DNA of 37,944 nucleotides, taken from NCBI GenBank assembly GCA_044426085.1, contig JAWXUU010000016.1, positions 1-37,944 on the forward strand, given 5' to 3'. Below the pieces are notes generated by a model, which was not told the DNA's origin, searched no databases, and worked only from the letters and a program-made list of their open reading frames with translations. This document shows positions 1 through 7,009 of the stretch, piece by piece (the first letter of the stretch is position 1; each line of letters begins with the position of its first letter). Both the position numbers and the translations under genes were made by a program. This stretch comes from JAWXUU01 sp044426085. GTDB taxonomy: Bacteria > Bacillota > Clostridia > Christensenellales > CAMQZB01.

Positions 1-1
1 A

Positions 2-106
2 CTACAAAAAATTGTAGATCTCATAAATAATAGACCACGAAAACGCTTAGGTTGGTTGTCGCCTATCGAGTTTCTCGCAAATACTTTTAAAAAGTGTTGC
101 ACTTAA
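2..106 (+). CDS. IS30-family transposase, C-terminal fragment (runs off the window)
   Basis: An open frame enters from the left edge and ends at TAA 104-106. The 34 residues read like the end of an IS30-type DDE transposase: a segment INNRPRKRLGWLSPIEFL is followed by a short tail ending KCCT. The asparagine-rich NNRPRK..LG...P.E.. block is the typical distal end of the IS30 catalytic domain. It would cut and join the insertion-sequence ends. The catalytic residues lie outside the window, so activity cannot be judged. The element's right inverted repeat is probably in the next few tens of bases, but I cannot define it without the left end. Confidence 0.8.
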   Translation, partial: LQKIVDLINNRPRKRLGWLSPIEFLANTFKKCCT

Positions 107-134
107 TTTGACAATCTATCTTTTAATATCGGGA

Positions 135-341
135 ATAAAAATTAAAAATTAAAAATTAAAAATTAAAAATTGTGGTAAGGCATTTCGCTACGCTACATGC
201 ATTTCAATTATATTTGGCTACAAGAAGCCAAACGCTTTAGGATTTCAAAATCTATTAATGCAAAAAGACTTAAAAATTGAATGCACGAGCAAAGCGAGTG
301 CCTTACCACAATTTTCAATTTTCAATTTTTAATTTTTAATT
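135..341. repeat. Palindromic intergenic element, copy 1
   Basis: Left arm: tandem 7-bp AAAAATT units, then TTGTGGTAAGG at 170-180 and a small hairpin at 180-200 (GCAT...ATGC). Right arm: hairpin 283-301 (GCACGAGC-AAA-GCGAGTGC), then CTTACCACAA and 7-bp units of the types TTTTCAA and TTTTTAA. The roughly 80 bp between the hairpins is AT-rich and non-coding. No open frame is supported. The same architecture recurs at 9018, 19851, 24652 and 28880. It sits between the transposase fragment and the DUF975 gene. Its right end runs straight into a perfect 22-bp hairpin at 342-387. Confidence 0.85.
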
Positions 342-387
342 GAAATTTAAATACACCAAAATTCAAATTTTGGTGTATTTAAATTTC
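342..387. repeat. Perfect 22-bp inverted repeat at the right edge of repeat copy 1
   Basis: Arms 342-363 and 366-387 are exact reverse complements with a 2-nt loop (CA). It lies 8 bp upstream of the -35 box of the DUF975 promoter. There is no following T-run, so it is a poor intrinsic terminator. It could be an operator, but its position at a repeat-element junction matches similar short-loop hairpins beside the other copies. Confidence 0.8.
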
Positions 388-394
388 TGTAATA

Positions 395-423
395 TTGACT
401 TGGTAATATTATTGTGTTATCAT
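395..423 (+). promoter_or_regulatory. Sigma-A type promoter for the DUF975-Sel1 pair
   Basis: TTGACT at 395-400, a 17-bp spacer and TATCAT at 418-423. It lies 44 bp upstream of the DUF975 start codon, on the correct strand. Confidence 0.6.
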
Positions 424-466
424 ATATATAGGAAATAAATGAAAATAAAACGAAAGGAGAAAAGCT

Positions 467-1303
467 ATGTATTTATATGACAGAGTGGCGCTTAAAGGTG
501 CTGCGAGAAGAGATTTGAAACCTTTTTATTGGAAAACGGTTTTGGTCTGTCTTATTCAGCTTGCAATACTTCAACTGGTTGATATCGGCTCGTTGCTTGC
601 AAACTCAAACGACCCAATGTATTATATCAGCAACCAATATCTTGCAATATCGTGGGTTGGTTCAATATTGACACTTGTGGTGTCAGGTCCATTGGCATAC
701 GGATTATATCACCTGTTCACTGATATTTTAAGAACTCAAGATATGAAAATTTCAACAATGTTTGTAGGTTTCAAAAGATTTGGAAGCACGTTCCTTTTAG
801 GACTTTTGCAAAGTGTGTTCACTCTTTTATGGTGTATGCTTTTGATTGTCCCAGGATTTATCAAAGCAGTCGCGTATTCAATGGCGTTCTTTATCCAACG
901 CGACAACCCAGAAATGAGTGCAAACGAATGTCTGCAAGCAAGCATAAGGCTAACAAAAGGGCATAAGGGCAAAATCTTTATGTTGCAACTTTCGTTTGTT
1001 GGTTGGTATTTGCTCGCATCATTGCCATTTATATTCATTGATATACCGTATATTTATATAACATTAATTGGCTTTGTGTTCATTTCGCCATATATGACAA
1101 TGTCTATGGCAAGAATGTACGATTTCTTGATTCTAAATTACAACGAAGCCAACGGCAATCAAGAAACAACTTCAGAAACTTCGCAAGCTGAAAGTTTGCA
1201 AAATTATACAACTGCAAGCGAAACTGCAACTACAACTGCAACTGAAACTGAAACTGCAAGTGAAGCTGAAACAAAAGAAAAGGAAAATCCATTTGATATT
1301 TAA
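467..1303 (+). CDS. DUF975 family integral membrane protein
   Basis: This is a 278-residue membrane protein whose function is not established for the family. Several hydrophobic segments are visible (about residues 23-45, 60-85, 110-135, 170-190 and 195-215). The block FIQRDNPEMSANECLQAS followed by RLTKGHKGKIF and LSFVGWYLL is the characteristic DUF975 signature. The C-terminus (from about residue 230) is a low-complexity Thr/Glu/Ser/Ala tail ending NPFDI, probably disordered and cytoplasmic. The start is set by AAAGGAG 10 bp upstream. A Sel1-repeat gene follows after 34 bp on the same strand, so the two are probably co-transcribed from the promoter at 395-423. DUF975 relatives are often near other envelope genes. 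A role in envelope homeostasis is only an inference. Confidence 0.85.
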   Translation: MYLYDRVALKGAARRDLKPFYWKTVLVCLIQLAILQLVDIGSLLANSNDPMYYISNQYLAISWVGSILTLVVSGPLAYGLYHLFTDILRTQDMKISTMFVGFKRFGSTFLLGLLQSVFTLLWCMLLIVPGFIKAVAYSMAFFIQRDNPEMSANECLQASIRLTKGHKGKIFMLQLSFVGWYLLASLPFIFIDIPYIYITLIGFVFISPYMTMSMARMYDFLILNYNEANGNQETTSETSQAESLQNYTTASETATTTATETETASEAETKEKENPFDI

Positions 1304-1337
1304 TTTTTAAAGGCGTATAGCCACAAAGGGGGAAATT

Positions 1338-2306
1338 ATGATTGATTTGTTTGGAAAAAAGAAAAAAGCAAGAGAAAAAATGGAATCGCGATACGACATC
1401 GCACTTGGATATTACTATGGCGATGGCATGCTTGCGCAAAGCTACGAACTCGCCGTTGATAGTTTTCAAAAGGCGATTGCACTAGGCTCGGTTTCTGCGA
1501 TAAACTTTATGGGCATTTGCTATCGTGAAGGCAATGGGGTAGAACAAGACTTAAAAAAAGCGATTGAACTGTTTTTGGAAGCGATTGATAAAGGTGACAA
1601 AACTTATGCACCAAACAACCTCGCAGCTTGTTACGAAAACGGCACTGGTTGCGAAATTGACTATGCAAAATCGCTAAAATATTTTGAAATGGCAAGCGAA
1701 AACGGAAACATGCCCGCAACAAACGATTTGGGTGTGAAATATAAAAACGGAACTGGTGTTGAAGAAAATCAATCAAAAGCATTTGAATATTTCCAAAAAG
1801 CGTCAGAAGCGGGAATGGCGATTGCAACATATAACCTTGCAGACTATTATCGCCTTGGCATAGTTGTGGAACAAGATGAGAAAAAAGCCTTCGAATGTTG
1901 GAAAATTTCCGCCGATGCGGGTATCGTTCCAGCAATCAGCAACCTTGGCGTGGCATACGAACAAGGTATCGGAACAGAAGTGGACGGCAATCAAGCATTT
2001 TTGTATTACACTTTGGCAGCTTCAAAGGAAGATTACGTTGCGATGAACAACCTTGCACTTTGCTATTATCACGGCATAGGTTCGCCCGTGAACGCAGTCA
2101 GTGCATTCGTTTTGTGGTCGCAAGCGGCAGCCGCAGGAAATATCGATGCTCAAACAAGCCTTGGATATTGCTATGCAAACGGCGAAGGTGTTGCTCAAGA
2201 TGCCGAAACAGGCAGATATTGGCTTGAAAAAGCTGCAGATGCAGGAAGTGAACTTGCAAAAAAATATTTGATTGGCTACGGCGAAAATAACGAAGAAGAA
2301 AATTAA
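1338..2306 (+). CDS. Sel1-like repeat (SLR) protein
   Basis: This 322-residue protein is made almost wholly of eight Sel1-like repeats of about 36 residues (residues about 20-315). Each has the pattern NLG.CY..G.GV..D...A..YF.KAA..G...A. Sel1 repeats form alpha/alpha superhelical scaffolds that bind other proteins. There is no enzymatic domain and no signal peptide, and the N-terminus is short and lysine-rich (FGKKKKAREKM), so it is probably cytoplasmic. The start follows a GGGGGA ribosome site. It is the second gene of a pair with the DUF975 protein. A factor-independent terminator follows at 2353. Partners are unknown. It may be an adaptor for the membrane protein encoded upstream, but that is only positional inference. 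Confidence 0.9.
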   Translation: MIDLFGKKKKAREKMESRYDIALGYYYGDGMLAQSYELAVDSFQKAIALGSVSAINFMGICYREGNGVEQDLKKAIELFLEAIDKGDKTYAPNNLAACYENGTGCEIDYAKSLKYFEMASENGNMPATNDLGVKYKNGTGVEENQSKAFEYFQKASEAGMAIATYNLADYYRLGIVVEQDEKKAFECWKISADAGIVPAISNLGVAYEQGIGTEVDGNQAFLYYTLAASKEDYVAMNNLALCYYHGIGSPVNAVSAFVLWSQAAAAGNIDAQTSLGYCYANGEGVAQDAETGRYWLEKAADAGSELAKKYLIGYGENNEEEN

Positions 2307-2352
2307 GATAAAAACCAATAATAAGCATAAATAATAAAAATAAACTGATAAA

Positions 2353-2390
2353 AAAATCCCAAAAGGCGAAAATCTTTTAGGATTTTTTTA
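2353..2390 (+). terminator. Intrinsic terminator after the Sel1-repeat gene
   Basis: Arms AAAATCCCAAAAG (2353-2365) and CTTTTAGGATTTT (2374-2386) pair with one C-A mismatch and are followed by a T-run. Confidence 0.75.
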
Positions 2391-2431
2391 CATAAACGGG
2401 CATATAAAAATTTTAACAAGAGTGAAATCAA

Positions 2432-2460
2432 TGGACAAATTGTTTCCAAGGTGCTACAAT
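2432..2460 (+). promoter_or_regulatory. Promoter for the activase operon
   Basis: TGGACA at 2432-2437, a 17-bp spacer and TACAAT at 2455-2460 preceded by TGC (extended -10). It leaves a leader of about 85 nt before the ATG at 2553. Confidence 0.6.
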
Positions 2461-2552
2461 TCAAAATAGAAAATAATACGTAATTATCAAAAAAATATAT
2501 AAATGGACTTTTAAAAGTTCAATAAACGAAAGAATAATACGGGAGAAAACAT

Positions 2553-5459
2553 ATGTTGAGAATGGGAATAGATGTTGGATCAACCACACTTAAATTTGTG
2601 GTTATAGACGACAACAATAACATATTGCACAGTGGCTACGAACGTCATTTTTCGCAAATTTCTCAAAAATTGCAAGAAATGGCGGAGAAAGTTAGCGAAA
2701 AATTTACGGGGGAAGAAATTCGAATTTGCATGTCGGGTTCTGCGGGCATGGGATTTTGCGAAGATTTAGGAATACCTTTTGTTCAAGAAGTGTTTGCAAC
2801 TCGCCTCGCCGTGAAAACGCTTTTGCCAAATACCGATGTTGTTATCGAACTTGGCGGTGAAGATGCAAAAATTCTTTTTGTTTCTGGTGTAACAGAAATA
2901 AGAATGAACGGCAGTTGCGCGGGTGGCACAGGTGCTTTTATCGACCAAATGGCAACGCTACTCCAAATCACGCCAACCCAAATGAACGAAATCGCGAAAA
3001 AAAGCGACAAGCAATACACAATCGCATCAAGGTGTGGCGTGTTTGCAAAATCAGATATCCAACCACTTCTCAACCAAGGTGCAAAAAAGGAAGATATTTC
3101 CGCAAGCATTTTCAAAGCTGTGGTCAACCAAACAATATCAGGTCTTGCGCAAGGCAGAAAAATCGAAGGCAATGTGGTTTATCTTGGCGGGCCTTTAACA
3201 TTCTTTTCCGAGCTTAGAAAAAGTTTCGACGAATCGTTGAAACTAAATGGCAATTTCCCTAAAAACTCGCTTTATTTCGTTGCGATGGGAAGTGCGCTTT
3301 CTAAAGAATCGGGCGTGTTCTTGCTTTCGGATTTAACGCAAAAATTAAAAAATCACAAAGTGAAAAGAAGCGTCGCAAGTTGTCCACCACTTTTCCAAAA
3401 CCAAAAGGAATATGAAGATTTCGCAATCCGTCACGAAATAGGAAGTGAAATCGAATGTGGCAAACTTTCGGGAAAAGCGTATATCGGAATTGATGCGGGC
3501 TCAACAACACTTAAGGGTGTTGTGATTTCTGAAGATGAAGAAATCGTGTTTTATAAATACATGGAAAACGGCGGTTCGCCACTTCCGCTTGTTCGTAATT
3601 TTCTGTTGGAAGTCTACGAAAAATTCCCAGATATCCAAATTGCAGGCTTTGGAACAACAGGCTACGGCGAAGAAATCGTGAAGCGTGCCTTTGGCGGTGA
3701 TTTTGGCGTGGTGGAAACAATTGCCCACTTCACTGGTGCAAAAAAATATAATCCAAACGTCGATTTCATAATTGATATCGGCGGACAAGATATCAAGTGT
3801 TTCAAAATAAGAAACTCAGCAATAGATAACATCTTTCTAAACGAAGCTTGCTCTTCAGGTTGCGGTTCTTTTTTGCAAACCTTTGCAACGGCACTCGGCG
3901 AAAAAGTGGAAGACTTTGCAAACAAAGGGCTAATGGCAAAAAATCCAGTGGATTTAGGCTCGCGTTGCACGGTGTTTATGAACTCTTCAGTGAAACAAGC
4001 GCAAAAGGACGGCGCTCTCGTTGAAGATATCGCATCAGGGCTTTGCATAAGCGTGGTGAAAAACGCACTCTATAAAGTTATTCGCGTGTCAGATTCTTCT
4101 CAGCTTGGCGAAAACGTAGTTGTTCAAGGTGGCACATTCCTAAACAATGCAGTTTTGCGAGCGTTCGAACAAATCCTCGGCAAAAACGTAACCCGTCCAA
4201 AAATTGCGGGGCTTATGGGTGCCTACGGCTGTGCGCTTTGGGTAAAATCCAAATGCAATGAAAATTCAAAAAGTAAAATTCTCACAAAAACTCAGCTTGA
4301 AAATTTCACGCATGATGTGAAAAACGTGGTGTGCAAGGGTTGCACAAACAACTGCAAGCTAACAGTCAACACCTTTGCGGGTGGAAGCAAGTATATCGCC
4401 GGCAACAGATGTGATTTCCCAACAAAAAACAAAAACGAAAGGGGCAACAACCTCTTTGAATACAAGCGAGAACTGTTGCAAGAATTTCAAAATTGCACGG
4501 GCGAACGTGGCACAATCGGTCTGCCAACAGTGCTGAATATGTACGAAATGTTGCCGTTTTGGCACACGTTTTTTGTAAGCCTTGGCTTTGGTGTACGTTC
4601 TTCGGGCGGTTCAACAAGAGAAACCTATATAAAAGGTCAACAAACAATCCCGTCAGACACAGTTTGCTATCCCGCAAAACTTGTACACGGTCATATCGAA
4701 ACACTTATCGAACGTGGCATCTCTGCAATTTTCTATCCATGCCTTTCTTATAACTTCAACGAAGGCAAAGGCGACAACCACTATAATTGCCCAGTGGTGG
4801 CATACTATCCCGAAGTGATACTTGCAAACGTTGCGTCAGTTTCCGCAGTGAAATATATCAGCGATTATATCGGCGTTCACGAAAGAAAATATTTCCCTAA
4901 AAAAATCCATAAAATCCTAGAAAAAAACTTTGGCAAAATCCCATTTGCACAAGTGAAAAAAGCGTGCGACAACGCATATGTGGCGTACGAAGAATACCTA
5001 TCAAAGATTGCAAAAAAGGGCGCGCAGTATCTTGAAGAAGCAAAACAAAACAACAGAAAAGTCATCGTGCTTTGCGGAAGACCGTATCATCTAGACCCCG
5101 AAGTCAACCATGGTATTGATAAACTAGCAAGCGAAAACGGCACTGTCGTGTTGACAGAAGAAGCGGTTTGCGGACTTATTGATAATGTGGAATTGGATGT
5201 TCTGAATCAATGGACATACCACGCGAGATTGTATCGCGCGGGTGCATACGTCGCAAAGGAAAAGGAAATTGATATCAACCTTGTTCAAATGGTTTCCTTT
5301 GGCTGTGGTGTGGACGCAATCACAACGGATGAAATGCGAAGAATTTTGGAAGAAGAAAACAAGATATACACGCAAATAAAAATCGACGAAATAACAAATC
5401 TTGGCGCGGTGAAAATCCGCCTAAGAAGTTTGCTCGCAGTTTCGGGGGATGAAAGATGA
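2553..5459 (+). CDS. Double BadF/HgdC-type activase with C-terminal DUF2229 region
   Basis: 968 residues. Two ASKHA-fold ATPase domains lie in tandem. Domain 1 begins with GIDVGSTT at residue 5 and has SCAGGTG (Cys122). Domain 2 begins with GIDAGSTT at 312 and has ACSSGCGSF (Cys433). Both also carry the second cysteine motif (SRCGVF, SRCTVF). In HgdC-type activators these two cysteines bind a [4Fe-4S] cluster at the dimer interface, and ATP hydrolysis drives electron transfer to a 2-hydroxyacyl-CoA dehydratase. A cysteine cluster C-x2-C-x3-C at 594-601 leads into a DUF2229-type region (about 645-965; motifs TVCYPAKL, GRPYH, FGCG). The family's true substrate is not established; proteins of this long type are found without dehydratase neighbours, as here. 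The last codon overlaps the next start (ATGA), so translation is coupled to the 417-residue partner. Confidence 0.85.
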   Translation: MLRMGIDVGSTTLKFVVIDDNNNILHSGYERHFSQISQKLQEMAEKVSEKFTGEEIRICMSGSAGMGFCEDLGIPFVQEVFATRLAVKTLLPNTDVVIELGGEDAKILFVSGVTEIRMNGSCAGGTGAFIDQMATLLQITPTQMNEIAKKSDKQYTIASRCGVFAKSDIQPLLNQGAKKEDISASIFKAVVNQTISGLAQGRKIEGNVVYLGGPLTFFSELRKSFDESLKLNGNFPKNSLYFVAMGSALSKESGVFLLSDLTQKLKNHKVKRSVASCPPLFQNQKEYEDFAIRHEIGSEIECGKLSGKAYIGIDAGSTTLKGVVISEDEEIVFYKYMENGGSPLPLVRNFLLEVYEKFPDIQIAGFGTTGYGEEIVKRAFGGDFGVVETIAHFTGAKKYNPNVDFIIDIGGQDIKCFKIRNSAIDNIFLNEACSSGCGSFLQTFATALGEKVEDFANKGLMAKNPVDLGSRCTVFMNSSVKQAQKDGALVEDIASGLCISVVKNALYKVIRVSDSSQLGENVVVQGGTFLNNAVLRAFEQILGKNVTRPKIAGLMGAYGCALWVKSKCNENSKSKILTKTQLENFTHDVKNVVCKGCTNNCKLTVNTFAGGSKYIAGNRCDFPTKNKNERGNNLFEYKRELLQEFQNCTGERGTIGLPTVLNMYEMLPFWHTFFVSLGFGVRSSGGSTRETYIKGQQTIPSDTVCYPAKLVHGHIETLIERGISAIFYPCLSYNFNEGKGDNHYNCPVVAYYPEVILANVASVSAVKYISDYIGVHERKYFPKKIHKILEKNFGKIPFAQVKKACDNAYVAYEEYLSKIAKKGAQYLEEAKQNNRKVIVLCGRPYHLDPEVNHGIDKLASENGTVVLTEEAVCGLIDNVELDVLNQWTYHARLYRAGAYVAKEKEIDINLVQMVSFGCGVDAITTDEMRRILEEENKIYTQIKIDEITNLGAVKIRLRSLLAVSGDER

Positions 5460-6709
5460 AAATAGTTGAATTCACTAAAGAAATGAAAAAAACGCATAAA
5501 ATTCTCGCCCCAAACATGCTAGAAATCCACTTTGACATGCTGAAAGCTGTGTTCCACCAAAACGGATACGACCTAGAAATTTTGAAAGACACAAGTGGCG
5601 ATGTTGTTCAGGAAGGTTTGAAATACGTTCACAACGACACTTGCTATCCCGCACTTCTCACGACAGGTCAAATGATTTCCGCGCTCAAAAGCGGAAAATA
5701 TGACCTTACAAAAACGGCACTTTTGATGACTCAAACTGGTGGCGGGTGCAGGGCATCAAACTATATCCACCTTATAAGAAAAGGCTTGAAATCCGCAGGG
5801 CTTGAAAACGTTCCCGTGATTTCAGTTTCCACAAACGGCATGGAAAAACACAGTGGTTTCAACATTACGCTCGCTATGCTAAGAAGGGTTGCAAGTTGTA
5901 TGCTTTATGGCGACTTGCTTATGCTTTTGAAAAACCAAACAAAGCCGTATGAAAAAACCATCGGCGAAACTGATGCACTCGTTGGTTTTTGGACGGCGGA
6001 AATAAGCGATATGTTCACCAAAAATAAAGGCTTTCAAAAACCGCAAATAAGAAAGATTGCAAAAAAGATTGTGGCAAGCTTTGAAAATATCCAAAAAACA
6101 GGTGTAAAAAAAGTCAAGGTTGGCGTTGTTGGTGAAATCTATGTGAAGTATTCACCCCTTGCAAACAACTATCTTGAAGATTTTCTCGCAAGCCAAGATT
6201 GCGAAGTCAACGTTCCCGGAATCATGGGCTTTTTGCTTTATTGCATGCGTAACCCCATTGAAGATGTCAGCCGATATGGCGGAACACTGTTTCAAAAACT
6301 CAAGGGTGGTTTCTTGTTTTGGTATGTGCGAAGGTATGAAATAATCTTGAATTCTTCGCTAAAAAACACATCATTCCAACCCCCTGCGGACTTTTTCCAC
6401 TTGCAAAAACTTGCGAAACCATTTGTCAGCACAGGTTGCAAAATGGGTGAAGGATGGCTTCTCACGGCGGAGATGTTGGAACTTTGCGAAAGCGGATACG
6501 AAAACATCGTGTGCGCCCAACCGTTTGGCTGTCTGCCAAACCACATCGTTGGCAAAGGCATGATAAGAAAAATCACAACCGCTCACAAAACTGCAAACAT
6601 AGTTTCAATCGACTACGACCCCGGTGCGACAAAAGTCAATCAAGAAAACCGCATAAAACTTATGCTGTCAGTTGCTAAAGAACGCTTGGAAGAAGAAAAC
6701 ACAAAATAA
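5456..6709 (+). CDS. COG3581/HgdB-like partner of the double activase
   Basis: 417 residues. The start overlaps the upstream stop by 4 nt (ATGA). Conserved family segments are HNDTCYPALLTTGQM near the N-terminus, then QTGGGCRASNY, KVKVGVVGEIYVKYSP, ACID-type cysteine positions such as STGCKMGEGW, and CAQPFGCLPNHIVGKG near the C-terminus. Cysteines in these blocks could bind an iron-sulphur cluster, as in the dehydratase HgdB/BcrC superfamily. In many Clostridia I know this region as the C-terminal part of one polypeptide of about 1,400 residues that begins with the two activase domains. Here it is a separate gene, so this looks like gene fission. No frameshift is needed, because both frames are intact with an ATGA overlap. 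The exact reaction is unknown. Confidence 0.8.
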   Translation: MKIVEFTKEMKKTHKILAPNMLEIHFDMLKAVFHQNGYDLEILKDTSGDVVQEGLKYVHNDTCYPALLTTGQMISALKSGKYDLTKTALLMTQTGGGCRASNYIHLIRKGLKSAGLENVPVISVSTNGMEKHSGFNITLAMLRRVASCMLYGDLLMLLKNQTKPYEKTIGETDALVGFWTAEISDMFTKNKGFQKPQIRKIAKKIVASFENIQKTGVKKVKVGVVGEIYVKYSPLANNYLEDFLASQDCEVNVPGIMGFLLYCMRNPIEDVSRYGGTLFQKLKGGFLFWYVRRYEIILNSSLKNTSFQPPADFFHLQKLAKPFVSTGCKMGEGWLLTAEMLELCESGYENIVCAQPFGCLPNHIVGKGMIRKITTAHKTANIVSIDYDPGATKVNQENRIKLMLSVAKERLEEENTK

Positions 6710-6794
6710 GTGCGTAAAAAGCCAATAATAACGCAAATAAAAACAATAAAAACCAAATAAAGTGATAATAATTCTCAAAATGTGTAAATTATGA

Positions 6795-6823
6795 TAGACA
6801 GCAGTCTATTATTAGTGTATACT
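6795..6823 (+). promoter_or_regulatory. Promoter for the DEAD-box helicase leader
   Basis: TAGACA (6795-6800), a 17-bp spacer and TATACT (6818-6823). A short palindrome TAGAC-AGCA-GTCTA overlaps the -35 box and could be an operator. Transcription would begin near 6830, inside the hairpin at 6827-6850. Confidence 0.5.
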
Positions 6824-6826
6824 GTG

Positions 6827-6858
6827 GTAGTGCCTTTTTTAAGGCACTACTTTTTTTT
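6827..6858 (+). terminator. Strong hairpin with T8 between the activase operon and the helicase
   Basis: A perfect 10-bp stem GTAGTGCCTT/AAGGCACTAC (6827-6836 and 6841-6850) with a TTTT loop is followed by eight T. It fits an intrinsic terminator for transcripts arriving from the activase operon. If the promoter at 6795-6823 is real, the same hairpin would lie at the very 5' end of the helicase mRNA. There it could not terminate a polymerase that has just started, and would act as a 5' stabilising hairpin. Confidence 0.85.
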
Positions 6859-7009
6859 ATAAAGTGTGTAAGGTCATTTCAAACCCTGATGGTTGAAGAC
6901 ATGACCGTTTGGGGCAGAGTTGCCTTGTCCGATTGCTGAAACCAAGCAATCCGAATTGCCACGATAGGTGGCAGAATTTGTCACAAAAATGTGACGTGGA
7001 GAAAAATTA
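6859..7009 (+). ncRNA. Structured 5' leader of the DEAD-box helicase gene (candidate cis-regulatory RNA)
   Basis: About 150 nt with no open frame but four consecutive hairpins. P1: 6872-6885 with 6891-6906 (GGTCAT/ATGACC plus TTCAAACC/GGTTGAA). P2: 6931-6937 with 6945-6951 (GATTGCT/AGCAATC). P3: 6957-6962 with 6968-6973 (TGCCAC/GTGGCA). P4: 6980-6985 with 6990-6995 (GTCACA/TGTGAC). P4 ends two bases before the GGAG ribosome site. I do not recognise a known riboswitch consensus. Long leaders are known for cold-shock RNA helicases, so autoregulation or temperature control is a reasonable guess. Confidence 0.5.

Noticed and set aside
135..341. Heptamer arrays taken as a possible CRISPR array
   Set aside because: Units are 7 bp with no spacers, the arms are mirror images and no cas genes are present.
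5456..5459. Frameshift joining the two activase genes
   Set aside because: The ATGA overlap is a normal coupled stop/start, and both proteins end and begin at sensible family boundaries.
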